Part shown: positions 8,951 through 20,849 of the stretch, one piece after another
How the letters are laid out: every line of letters begins with the position of its first letter
How positions within the stretch are numbered: the stretch's first letter is position 1
Origin: Marsupella aquatica
Taxonomy: Eukaryota; Marchantiophyta
Assembly: GCA_973895155.1 (NCBI GenBank)
Contig: OZ316894.1
Coordinates: 19,902,001 to 19,966,000 of the forward strand
Reading direction: 5' to 3'
DNA length: 64,000 bases
Made by a program: the position numbers and the translations under genes
Notes under the pieces: model-generated
What the model was told of the DNA's origin: nothing
Seen by the model: the letters and a program-made list of their open reading frames with translations, nothing else
Databases searched by the model: none

Positions 8951-11949
8951 TGACTCTGTACGACCAGGCACGCGATGGAAAGACGTTAGCAATTACCAAA
9001 ATATAAAGCAAAGCTAGGTGAAGTTCGCAGATGAACGTAGTCGCTTGCTACATTACGTATGTCTGCGAGGCCACACGGACAGCTCACTGTATCCGTATGG
9101 CCGTACCCTTTGGAAATTTATTTCGATTCGCTACCACCATGGACATCAAAGAAGCATTGCAAAGATTAAGTACTATTGCTTCATGGAATGGCTTACTTAC
9201 CCGAGTAATCAGTTCTTCCACGGAGTTTTATGCCTTCCAAATGCGGACAACGCTGCCTCCGGGATCCTCACGATTCAGGACTTCTTTCGAAAGAACCGAT
9301 TAACCACTTACTAATTGGACAAAAAGCTCTCCTCTCCTCTTCCGACTCGACATTGTGAAATGCTCACCTGTACGTTTAGCCAAAGATTTAGATCAACAGT
9401 TAATCACACCAAACGTTTCAATAGTTCGATATTAAACTTTGTTGCATGATATACATAAGGGAGATCATACGTACGCATGAGCAAGATAATGCTAGCAGGA
9501 TCGTTTTATTTAATAATTGCGTAACCTCCAAAGTCACCGATTGAAAGCGTAGCGCGCACTGGAGGAGCGTAAATTAAATGTTGAACGACCAGAACTAGGC
9601 ATCGGTCAATATAGCGAGGGCTCGTTAGGACATATTCCTAAACCGTCCCAGTTACATGATCTGTAGCTCGAGCAGTAGCTACATGAGCGCACTGCCGGCC
9701 ATTTTTCAGGACCGCCTGTTTATAATGTTAATAGGTCCTATCTGTCTCACTTCTAGACCTCGCGATGCGATACAGAATCGATTGGGCGGGTCGACAGTAG
9801 ATGGAGGAGCAATACTAATCAAGCTGTGCAATCCTAGAGAAGAAGTTTGGACGCCACAATATCCAACTCCAATGCCGTGACAGCAGGCTGGAGGACAGGC
9901 ACCTGTCAGATGCAATTCGGAACCAGATATGCGAGATGACTGCGATCTAGGATGCCATTGACTGTGTCAACCACGAAGTGCTTTATCACCCTTCACTAAG
10001 AGCCTGCCAAACCATACCCAACATGTACTTAGTTGTTGTAGATGAAACCTGAACTAATACGATGTGCAGAGCTAGCACTAAATCACTACGGTAGGAGGAG
10101 CAAGACAACTACAGTAAGCTGTTACTCAGATCTAGACAATTGGGCTACAAATCTAGTACTGCAAGCTTACTACGCATGCATGAACTACACATACTCTTAC
10201 TTACAGTTCGGGATGTATGGTGATCCCTTCCGCCACACTTCAAGCTTGGAGTAGTGGAATTTCAGACCGTGAAAAACGTTGACCTCAAATGCTAGCTGAT
10301 TCAAGTGAAGAGGTGGGCTTGGGCCTGCAGTGCATCAAGAACAATTTGATCCTCAGTAGCGAAGATATTGATATCCATGCTCAACGCTTTGCAGACAGTA
10401 TATTCTCCTTCCGATAATTGTAACTAAGTAAACAATCAGTCCAATCCTCAACCATGACTACCTGCGTCCGATGCGTTCCAGAGAAAGCCCTTTCGTGCAT
10501 CTCGATTACCAACTTAAGGCAAAGCTGTTGAATGCGGTCAACAACCGGGTATTCATTATGCTGTCTTCATGCATTCCTCAGCGATCAACAGCTTCCATCG
10601 AATTGCACTTAGACTTCACTAACGAGATCTTGGAACTTAGTAATATGTCGGCACTACAACGTCATGCAAAACAGTGGCAAAGAAGCTGCATCAGCATCGC
10701 ATCTATCGAGACAACACTGCGGCCAAGTACCACCGAGTATGAAATACAAAGCCCAAGCTCCGGAATTTTAGTTCAGAAAGCCTTCCTTGCCTCAGTAGCA
10801 GCTTATGCAGTTAAAAACATGGCTGACAACTTCTTCAAAACTTTCGCTCTCTTCCGGATTTCCGTTTTCCTTACACACGTTCTGCTTACGGACAGCGTTG
10901 CCTTTCCGCGTGCCACCAAATAATGACATACTTCAGTTTCGACCAATTTCCAACGGGAAGTATGGATATCTGGTCCACATCCTGACGGTTTGTATATCTT
11001 CTTCCGAGTGCAGTGCCTTCCTCTAAGACTTAGAGCCTGCAGTACGTAGGAACCGAAAGAGTACTTTTTCAAAGAGTCTGTCCATGGGCACACGAACCTG
11101 GTGTGACTTTGGGCGTCTCCAGCGTTAGGTTCCACGGGGGGCAACCGCACCAGACCCTAATTTTTGTAAATGACCGCGCAACCTCATCTGTGATCGGACA
11201 AGAAATACCAGAGATCGATGGTTGTATACGTCAATCGATTGACTAAAATCGCCACCACCATGGTCTTGCATGCGATCCAAATCTGAATGCCGTCTTCGGC
11301 CGCATTGGGATGGAGCCCAATGCATCGAGTCCTTCTGCAAGGACGCGTCACGCAAAACAACGAAGGGAAATCGAGCGAAAAGTCTAAGAAAGGAGGGTCC
11401 ACACCTTCTACACCGTCGATGCAATCTCAGTCAACTGTGAAAAAGGATGAGGCCACGAGGCTGATTCTTTTTCGGAAAGAACCATGCAATAAAGTGACGA
11501 AGACGCGTCGGTCTGAGCTCTATGATTCCTGTCGTTTACTTTAGTGAAAGGTACACGTTCAAGAGAGTGTCCATGCCTTTTAGTTCCTGTTCCAGCACCG
11601 CCATGACCGGCCTACCAGAAACGACACACAAGTAGCCTTCAGCAAGACTGCAAGAGTGCTTTGAAAACTGGCGATCATTGCTGGACGATAAGGGAGTCAT
11701 TTGACCAAACAGCGTCATTTGGCTTGGGTTTGACTTTGCTCAAAAAGATGGTGTCGACCCGATTGCCACTTGAGCTGTGGACAAGTGTATCTTGTTTGGG
11801 CAGACAGGAGTCGATAGTCTTCCTCACAGGAGAGGTTCTCAGAGTACAGACAAATCGATAGTGCAAGAAATACAGGGGACGATAAAAAGGTTGGCAATGA
11901 ATAGAAATGATATCATCATGAGGATCAAAACTATTCATGGCCAGGAAGC
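8951..11949. other. upstream region of the NB-ARC gene, no other gene recognised
   Basis: Several short open frames occur (for example 10471-10923 on plus), but none shows a domain, splice-supported continuity or coding bias I can defend. On the minus strand, a TATA-like TTTATATTTTG lies about 55-60 bases before the receptor ATG, which would give a very short leader if used. Confidence 0.4.
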
Positions 11950-13415
11950 TTTGGAAGATCCCAAAATTCTTTAAGATATTGGCTTCGGTTATCACTCGTC
12001 TTATTTAAAGTAAATAATTGTTCATCAAAAAGTAAACTCCTTTTGGTCGCACGACTGTAAGCGTTTTGATTCTAACCATGTTTTGGGGTCCATTCCTTCG
12101 TAGTCCTTGTCCTCTTACAACGCTCGAGTGGCGCTCAAACCCATACGCTTGCCCACCAGGCTCGAGATGAAACAAAGTTCTAACGAATGTGTTTGATGTG
12201 AACGAATTGCCAGTGGCACTAAGTAACCATTGGCCACATTGTTTGTCTATTACCGAAATGTCAGGACCTATGTATTACAAATCCCATTTGCGCTTCACAG
12301 CTCGTGAAAGCTTTTATCTATTGGACTTCGACCTGGTTTGCAAACCTACAGACCATCACACGATCACCGCACCTAGTCAAAAACCTTGGAAGACTTTCTG
12401 CACAATGCTAATCGTGGAAAGTATTTCAAATAAAATAAAATACTCCACAATTGCGCTTCTGCACAAGACTTTCTTAAAAGGATTCTCCTTTGCGAACAAA
12501 TAAAGGAGATTGACACTCTACCTAAAACACTGAAAGTGCCCGTCGTCAATCCATCATATCACTCCATCACTCTGGCATGTTTCTAATCCAGAATTTAGTA
12601 ACTACGATTAATAATTTTTAGCAGCTCTTCCAATTCCCTGGCGGAAAATCGACGTTCAAACGAGGACAAATCAATGACATAGATCGGTGCTATCTCAAAA
12701 TTAATTGATATCCCCCATGGATTTCCAGTGAGATTGCCCCAAGTGTAAGGTCCAGACTTCGTAGAATTCAAAGTGTCCATACTCAACCTCATACTAGCAA
12801 TCCGACTTCGAGACAGAATTGGAAATTTTGGAAATTCTCATGCCAGAAACATGAAGCCTTAGGCAAACAGTCTTGCGACATGATCGAAACAACAGGGTTA
12901 AGTGATCCTCTAAAGTCATCTAGCTCTTGTTTGTCCCAACTGGATCTACATCTCAACGACTAATTCTCAGGGGCAAAGTAATAAGTGGGATTGGACATGA
13001 ACTATCATTTATTGCACATGTTGTTGACGGACATGAACTATCATTAATTCCCCAGTTCCAATCTATTCAGATCAATCTGTTCTTTGACAAAGAATTCAAC
13101 TATTCAAGCGGACGTCTGGCCTTCTGGCGGGCCTTTTGGATGATAAACAAATGGAAGTTCCAAAGGGTCCCCCAGATTGTCTCCAGATGCTTCAACTCCT
13201 AACGCATAGAGTGCAACATCGCTGGAAACACGAAGTCTCCAATTTACTTTTGTTACAATCCTTGAATGTCCAAAGCACCGCCCAAATCAATACCACCCCA
13301 CCAAAACACACTCAAAGGTCACCTGATGAACACGGTAACAGGCAAAACGTGTGCACAACAGAATCAGACTGACAGGAGATTTATGATTTCCATCAAAAAT
13401 TAGTTTTGTGAATTT
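11950..13415. repeat. right copy of the ~1.5 kb duplicated segment
   Basis: Diverged direct counterpart of 185-1727. It lacks the 57-bp tandem duplication of the left copy. On the minus strand 12792-12595 reads 65 residues including PIYVIDLSSFERRFSARELE and a following helix-like LLKII; the left copy has stops in the matching place. The segment may once have carried an exon, but no family is recognised. Confidence 0.75.
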
Positions 13416-15885
13416 CAGTTGAGATATAGAGTAAAAAATGAGTTTTTAATGGCGATGAATTGTGCTTCTCTGTCGCCGTAGATTCGAGCCCACTGCTTAT
13501 GAAAATTGTCCAGCCGTCATGAACTTTGAGTGTACTTAGTGCATTTTCAAATTGCAATGTGACACTCGTCTTGACAAATTACCTGACAGGGTCATCAACG
13601 TAGTCAAAGCTTACCTCACATTTTTCAGGAGTACTAGTGTATCTCTCTTTAAGCTGAAATTATTCCAGCATGGTCTCTTCTGTCCATCTATTGCCTAAGT
13701 TTGAGATTTTCCTAGATCATTTGTTCCATTTCCAAGCACAAAAGATGATCAAATATTCTAAATCAAACACTTTTTTCCATTTAAATGACACAAGTCTTTT
13801 TCTCCTGTTAAAGCAATGTATAAATGAGAAGTCAAGGTTTACACCAGGATGCTTGGAACATTCTTAAAATTTACTTCACCAAATTTCTTTCTAGGTTGGA
13901 GGAATATTCTAGGTCAGGCCCAAAATTATAACAATTTTAATTTTATTGGTCCTACATGGTACTAGGGTAGTTGCGTTTACAAGTCCAGCACAACAATCAT
14001 TTGTGTCCTTCCTTTACAACAGTTTCTGCCCCTCTCAGAACTCAGATAGAAATTACTAGTGTGGATGAGCATAAAGTTAAATGCATGTTTTGTGAGTCTC
14101 GTGGGAGTCCACCTCTATAATTTTCCAATCCCTAAGGAAAACCCTCAGATTGTGACTAATGGACCCGTGGTGTCATGGGGAACTGGCAAACAAGACCCAG
14201 AAAAAGTTGTTAATGCTTTCGATGAAGGTGGAAGTTTTGCCACTAAAAAAACACTGGTCACTGCTTTCCTTCCTCTCGTTGTTCAAAACTAGCCCACATT
14301 CTACTAATGAGGTCCAATTGTGTGGGTCCTGTTTACCCTGCACCTGATCTTGTGATAGGGGACACGAATAAGTTTATAGTAAGGTCCTGATAATGCCCTG
14401 ATAAGAGGGTATTGTTTGCCAAATGCTTGCCCCAACCCCAATGAGGGCTTTAGCTCAAGTTTTGAGAGGCATTTTGAGGAGCTTATTGCCCATAATGCCC
14501 TAGTAACAGTGACTACATTATTACACTTAAAAGCCTAAGAGATTTTTATTCTTATAAGTTGTAGTAAAAGCAAGTGGAGGTAAAGTTTGATAATGCCCAA
14601 GGGACTGTGCATTCTTCTCTATTAAACATCTACAAGTAACAGTCAACGAGACATAGAAAAACTCACGAAATGCGTTAAAACAGACCAAATGAGTTTGGTT
14701 AGTACAGCAGACCGCAGATTTCCTTCTTGGAGCGAACAGACATGACTTGTATGTTCACAACTGATTAGATGGGACTTCGCAGATTGCCAAGCATCGATCC
14801 TAACCAGAGGTTTTGGAGTGGCAAAAATTTGCTAGGTTTCACCTCTCTCTATATAATATATACGTCACTTAAAATCTTAGCCTCTTTTGGCTACAATTCT
14901 CTAGTTTTTCAATCTTCCATTAGCCAGTGTCCCACATAGCCCATTAGCTTGAATCTCACCTTCAATCCTTAAAATCTAGGGAGATCTCTGACAGGGTCTC
15001 AAATTGAAACGTTAGATTATAAATATCTCTAGCACCTTCTCGTTCACACAACGTTACATTAGCCACAGGCGAAAAAAATAAAATACGTTAAAACTGACGT
15101 TATTGTATCGGAAAATATACTTAGAAAAAATATCGGAGGCCGCTGCAGTATAATACACGACACGCACCAGTAGCTGTGGAAGCACCCGACACTCGTGTAT
15201 GAGATCTCGTGCAAAACGTGCTCCGTCTATCCCAGATTACTCGCAAATTTCAATCCTTGGTTATGGTAGAGCGGCGTCGAGCAGAATTGCAAAGCTAACT
15301 CGTTTCCAGTACAAGGTGCGCCTATTGACGGAGATCTCGTCCGCAACTAAGTACCTCTATCGCAGGTTCTTCCCAAATTTCAACAACCCATGACTAGTGA
15401 CCACGGTAGAGCGACCTCGGAAAGAAGTCGAAACTCATTAATATGTAATTTCCGGTACAGCAAGCTATGGCGGATATGCTGTATTAGAGGCAGACTGCTT
15501 AGAGATGTCAATTGACTTGAAATGACGCCTATGACGCACAGGCGAGGCATTTCAAAAGAAAGTACAGATCGAATACTGAACAATTTTACGTCGTGCATAT
15601 TGACAATGAATGTTTAGAAATACAACTTCGTTGTGGAGTCAAATCAGAGCAGATAAGGGAGCCGATAGACTCCACGCTCAAACTCGGTTAGGAAAAGGCC
15701 CACACACCTCTCTCTCCTCGGGGCACTCGTTTTCTTCCGTGAGTTGGAAGAACTACGCAATTAATGGTGCATATACTTCAAATTCACATTCAACAAGGAT
15801 TTGACGATTCGGGATCAAACCGATTTCCGTCTACATGAAGCTGCTCCGAGCACCTTGCACTTTGGTTGCGTATGAGCAACCCGAA
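13416..15885. other. intergenic, no gene recognised
   Basis: AT-rich spacer without a supportable coding region. A diverged pair of about 130-bp segments (near 15235-15345 and 15375-15480, sharing CAAATTTCAA and a GGTAGAGCG block) suggests an old local duplication. Confidence 0.45.
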
Positions 15886-16947
15886 TCAAATAACTTTAAG
15901 GAACCACCAAACACAATATAAGAAAATTAATAAAAGGAAGTAAGTTATCGCACACGGCCCGACGATCTCCTGGAATTTTCTCGATATTAAGTGCCGGTAT
16001 CGACCTAGAATCGTTATAGTCGGTATAGCTTCGTCCCCCGCACCGTCCTGTCGTTGCACCCCGAGAAGCGGCTCTGCAAGTGACGCGTTCTCAATAGCTC
16101 CGTACCTTGCTCTAGCTCGCGTTTCATCATCTTCCCAGTGGTGAAGTTTCGCTGCTTGTGCTGCAGCAATCGGTTTCGAATGACCGTGCGCCCGTTTATA
16201 CCTGGTTCTCCACGGGTTATCATCGATGTAGCTCGTAACAAATTTCCTGCGCCGCCGACCTTTCTTCTCAAGAATACCAACGGGTTTTCCTGATGCATTT
16301 GCCTTCGGTTTAACAATGACCTGGTAGGTAATAAGAGAGGCACAATCCGGGCAACTGAGGTCATAAATTCTTTGATTTTGTAGGACGCGCCTGATCGCAC
16401 GGCCCTCTAAGTCAGCGTCCGCTATTGCTTTGTGCGATCGTCTATGTCTCTTCAGAGGTGGATCTTCTTCATCAGAATCGTCGCGCTCCCGCATCCCTCC
16501 ACTAGTCCTCGGTCCCGGGTGCAAGTGCTGAGGACGTTCTGTCGACGGCATCCTTCCTGGCAAAGTATCTGATGTAGAGATTGCCCTTTTCCTCTTCTGA
16601 AGAATTACTGCATGAGTAATGCAAGACTCGCAATCGGGGCACAGCAATTCGTAATTTGTCTGCTCTTGTAGCGCACTGCGCATTTCAGCCTCTTCCTCTT
16701 CTGAAGTATCCTCGAAGCTTTCATGTGCGGCTCTCACCGATAAGCTAGGTGTGTTGTGGAGGCTTGCCTGGATTCCATGAGGCCTGTCCCCCGATTCCAC
16801 GGGTTCAAGCTCTCTTTTCCTCTTTTCAAGAATCACTTCGCCTGTGACGGCATGCTCGCACACGGGGCATATCAGGTCGTGACTCTCCTGGTCGAATAAC
16901 ATCTGCGGAAGCATGACATTTGGATCGTTCTCCTCGGGCTCTTCCAT
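15886..16947 (-). CDS. tail-anchored protein with three CxxC modules, membrane-of-ER-body-like
   Basis: A single-exon 353-residue ORF starts with ATG at 16947. It holds three spaced copies of one module: LICPVCEHAVTGEVILEKRKR-type (C27/C30), LLCPDCESCITHAVILQKRKR-type (C103/C106) and LSCPDCASLITYQVIVKPK-type (C199/C202). Acidic or basic low-complexity linkers separate them, including an EEEEAE patch near 83-88 and DDSDEEDPPLKRHRR near 156-170. The C-terminus has a single hydrophobic segment (about 332-350) that ends three residues from the stop, as in a tail-anchored membrane protein. Similar CP-C-CIT modules occur in plant membrane-of-ER-body-like proteins, where a VIT/DUF125 membrane domain follows; here that domain is absent. 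Probable metal-binding cysteine pairs facing the cytosol are inferred. The family assignment is moderate; the ORF itself is strong. Confidence 0.75.
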   Translation of the reverse strand: MEEPEENDPNVMLPQMLFDQESHDLICPVCEHAVTGEVILEKRKRELEPVESGDRPHGIQASLHNTPSLSVRAAHESFEDTSEEEEAEMRSALQEQTNYELLCPDCESCITHAVILQKRKRAISTSDTLPGRMPSTERPQHLHPGPRTSGGMRERDDSDEEDPPLKRHRRSHKAIADADLEGRAIRRVLQNQRIYDLSCPDCASLITYQVIVKPKANASGKPVGILEKKGRRRRKFVTSYIDDNPWRTRYKRAHGHSKPIAAAQAAKLHHWEDDETRARARYGAIENASLAEPLLGVQRQDGAGDEAIPTITILGRYRHLISRKFQEIVGPCAITYFLLLIFLYCVWWFLKVI

Positions 16948-18640
16948 CCTAGCTTAGTACTGATGCTACGCTCCGGCCTAACCTGCCTTTGTGCTTTATC
17001 CAGGCCTTGCAATCTGGACAAAACAGCTCATCAGTTCGCTGCGCGAGTAGCACATGCTTGTACTAGTCTCATCCTTCCATACCAAAGTGTACAACAAGTA
17101 TGCATTGAACAAAATCTAAGACAAATTTCGCACTTTAGCTTACCAACACGACAGCAAGAGGACTTCGGTGACAGAATCGTACCCCGCCTGAGTCATGTAC
17201 CGCATTGGACAGTTCCAAACGCCTTACTTGCTAGATTCTCTGCAATTAGCTCGTATGGAGACAAAACCACGGACCTCATGATTTTGAGAAAAAGATCGTC
17301 AAATTCGTAAAGCTTGAACTTCAAACTTCAAAAACGGTCCCGGATTCGGACGGGTTCCTGTATGTCGTGCAGAAGAACCCCGACACTGACAGGCCGTGAA
17401 GACGTTGTGGTTGAACTTCTTGCTATGCTCGACTGACCGCGCGATCGCGCAAAACTAGCTTCAATAGCCAGCTCCGGTTCGCAACCAGCAAGTTCGATGG
17501 AAAATTTGGAGGTCTGCGCGGACTCACCTGGTAGGTGACGGACGATTGATGGGATGCACAGTAGAGCGAGATCAATTCACCACGCCAATGTAAAAACGTT
17601 TTGAGCGACAGCCATGGACAGCCATCAACCGTCGTCCTCAACCTGTTAGGCCAGCTACTCCCTCACCTGAATATTCAAAGCGCAGGAAGATCACTACGGC
17701 TGCAACTTGACTTCAATCAGCATTTCATGGTAATTTTTCACCTGGCTGGCTCCCAAAAATGGGCAGCTGCCTGCCAACCTCCTCGCCCTTCAGTCTGTTG
17801 TTTCCTTCGCTGCGAAAGTTCAGTATGTCCCGTTACACTTCGGGCGATGGGATGTACTTACTTAACGTTCAACATACACCCAAACGTCGAAGTTTACATG
17901 ACCATAAAAAAAACTTCATGAAATTTTTATTTTTTATGTGAACAGTTCCATAACCGAGGTGCAGCTTTCCATTCCGGAAGATTCTGAACGAATATTAGAA
18001 GGTCTGTGAGATTGTAAGTCTGTCCATCATCATCGACCATCATCATCGAGGATCTGAGGTGACCTCAGGTCCTCATCAAGTCGTCGCTGACATTCCATCG
18101 ATGGTGGCAACAGCGCAGAGGCCGTTCCCGAGGTGTTGTGATCGTCAGATCGTGGCTTCTTTTACAACTTGGAATGCTTATCCAAGAATGCGGGAAATTG
18201 TATTCTAGCCTTGATCGATGAAACGATATGCGCGTTCCATCACGGAAATTCATCCTACAAAAGCCAATCATTCATTTCGCACCACACCTTTTGGACAATT
18301 CTGATGAAAAGTAGTCCCAACTATCATGAGGAGACGACTGAGTTCCGGGTAAAGTGAAGTCACGCGTCCTCTGTGCCATAGCCTTCACATAAGTCCTTGC
18401 TGCGATTAATGACGGTGACACTGCAGACAGGACCTCCAGTAATCATAGATGGTATTCTGCCTACCGCGTACCGAACTGTCTCCAGAATAGGAATGTAGCG
18501 GCATGCAATTGGAACACGGCAGATCAGAAGTCAAATCACCATCGTTTCTGTAGAAATTAGATCCGGCCTCCGCCTTCATCGGAGTCTGTCGACCTTGAAT
18601 GTCGACCTTGAATGTGACGGTAATGGAGAGCTCTATTATC
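16948..18640. other. intergenic, no gene recognised
   Basis: No supportable gene. It includes simple CATCATCATCG-type repetition near 18026-18050 and a short repeated GTCGACCTTGAATGT near 18587-18612. Confidence 0.45.
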
Positions 18641-18649
18641 GCGACCTTA

Positions 18650-19310
18650 CGAAGTCGCTCGAGTTGTATTATTCAATCCATCACTAGTGTACATCAGTGT
18701 GTTGCAACGTTTAGTTTGTATTGTTCAGTCCATCACTATTGTACACTAGAAATGTAGGTTCATTTGTTACGGGTGATGGCTTTTGGCCATAAAGATATAA
18801 CGTTTTTCACTGGGTTTGTAAACAATAATATTTAAAAGTCACTAGCCTCTACAATAACTTCAGCCAAGACATCTGATCATTCTTCAGTGCAAAAAGTTAT
18901 GACTTATGAGTTTAGTAATGAATTGTGAATTTAGTAGTCAGTAGTGAAGGAGACCTCAAACAACGCTTTTACACCCCAAGAGATGGAGAGCACACTTATT
19001 GGGGCATCTTTAATCTTCTTAGTTAGCCTGAGTGATGCTTTTCGCCATAAAGAAAAGCTCTCAAATCTTCATTGTTAGCCTGGGTGATGGCTTTTTGCCA
19101 TAAAGAAAAGCTGCATAGGTAGGGCTTGATAGCTTTTGGCCATAAAGAATGGCTGAAACAAGAAATGACCCAGAGCATTTTTCACCAGGGTGTGTGAATT
19201 GTTTCTTAGATTCTTTTTCACTAGCCTCTAAAGTGACTTACAACCATGGCATATGATCATTCTTTACCATGAAAGTTATGGACTCTGAATTGGTTGTCCA
19301 TAACTTTTCC
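18650..19310. repeat. cluster of local duplications with a TGGCTTTTGGCCATAAAGA motif
   Basis: The short palindromic motif GGCTTTTGGCCATAAAG and close variants recur at about 18776, 19036, 19087 and 19131. A diverged segment of about 110 bp is duplicated at 18805-18915 and 19180-19300 (shared TCACTAGCCTCTA and TGATCATTCTT). A 52-bp-period pair, starting TTGTATT-TTCA-TCCATCACTA, lies at 18665 and 18717. No coding potential is seen. Confidence 0.7.
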
Positions 19311-19805
19311 TGTCCGTCACCTTAACCTAGCAGTTGAGGGTCCATCAAGTTTTGTGGTTTGGGACCCCCCATGATAAAAACAAGATTTTCACGATGCTCA
19401 TCTACTGTGTTTACTAGAGTTGGCCACCCCATCCGGACCATTCATTCCCATTAAACCCCCTCTTTCTGCCATGCATCACTCTGCCTCTCCCGATCCAGTT
19501 TGATTCCATGATCCATTCCCGGGGGTCTCACTTCTGCACAAATGCCCGCAAAAAATGGCACAGCACGTAACCAAACACGTAGTCATTTTCTAAGGAAAAA
19601 CTTTCAAGAAATTGTGGAAGAACATTATTTACTGTTTTTTAAATGCAAATTAATGTGAGCATTGTAGGTAAATATAGAATATTTGGGAGGAATAAGGGTA
19701 AATAAATAATTTTAAAAATCTTTTGTTTTAGGGTATTCTAGATTACAAAACACAGCAGGTAGTTTTTAGGGTAGAATTAGGTCATTTATTTATTTATTTA
19801 TTAAC

Positions 19806-20060
19806 CAACTGCCTTCAGCTGGCCAGGGGATGAGCCTGAAACCGAGAGGTCCCTGGTTCAGTCCCCCCTCCAGACTTAAGGGGTGTGGAGGGTATTTTTT
19901 GTGGATGAGTGGGTGGGGTGTAGTGGGAGTTCTAGTTTTTCCTCAACCCCTGGCTGGCCCGGCCCAGCTGGTTTAACCCTCAGTCTCTCCCTCCTGATCT
20001 GGTCCCGGTTGGGATCCCTGGGTATTGTCCCATTGTGGTTACCCTACATAAAATTGCATG
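19806..20060 (+). mobile_element. tRNA-derived SINE-like element
   Basis: A box A-like stretch (CAGCTGGCCAGGGGATGAGC, 19816-19835) is followed by a box B-like GGTTCAGTCCCCC (19855-19867), with tRNA-like spacing and a GAGGTCCCTGGTTC T-arm. An (ATTT)n run precedes it at about 19785-19801. The 3' limit is uncertain. The presumed role is a non-autonomous retroposon transcribed by Pol III. Confidence 0.5.
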
Positions 20061-20239
20061 CTCTGGAGCAAAACATCTATTCTCTATTGGATGGGTCTGC
20101 TTTTGGTATTCAAGGCAAAAAAGAAACATGTCATTTTTCTATTTTTATCTATTATTTATCTTCAAAGGTTATGAACTGGTTCTGCATTTTTTTTTCTTGT
20201 CTTAATGTTTACTGCAATAATAATAGGTTCATAACATCA

Positions 20240-20700
20240 TATTGAAATTGATAGAAAACTAAGGAAATGAGGAAAGAACAGGAGAAGAAGACAAAGAAAA
20301 AGAAAAAGGAAAGCATGGGGAGAAAGAAAAAAAGACTTGTGAGGATGGAAACTTTCCATTCCATTACTAGACAAAGAACAAGTACTTTCACCCAACAAAA
20401 GCAAGGGTGAAGCCCAAGCCAAGAGAGACAAAAATTGATCCAAAAAGAAAGATAAATTTTGAAATTGTTAGGGTAAGCAAAAGGTTGAAGGAAAAAAAGA
20501 AGGATAAGAACCAGAGAGGAAAGAGAAATAATCCAAAAGGTGAGATTGGTAGAAGAAACAGAGAATGAAAAATGTAGAAGAGCATAATCATTGAGAGAAA
20601 GGAAAAGAAAGGACGTGTAGAAATTGAATTTTCAAAAAAACAAAGGCAAACGAAACGGATCATTGAAAGCAAACGAAAGGCAGTGATGGGTCTCTTCCTG
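20240..20700 (+). repeat. purine-rich low-complexity tract
   Basis: The plus strand is dominated by GAAAAAG/AAGGAAAG-type runs. Hydrophobic open frames on the opposite strand are by-products of this composition and are not genes. Confidence 0.7.
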
Positions 20701-20849
20701 CATTTGGGATCATGTTTCCAGGTTTGCAGCAGCAGTTTTTTGTGGGGAAATATTTGCCAAGAACCTATCTTAAAATCAAGCTGGGAGATTATACACAGGC
20801 TAAAATTTGAAAAAGTGTCTACCATTAGCCACAATTGAATCCATGGTGG

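Noticed and set aside
10471-10923. 150-codon plus-strand frame
   Set aside because: No recognised domain or flanking gene signals; could be chance.
20237-20834. Hydrophobic minus-strand frames resembling membrane proteins
   Set aside because: Caused by the purine-rich low-complexity tract; no conserved features.
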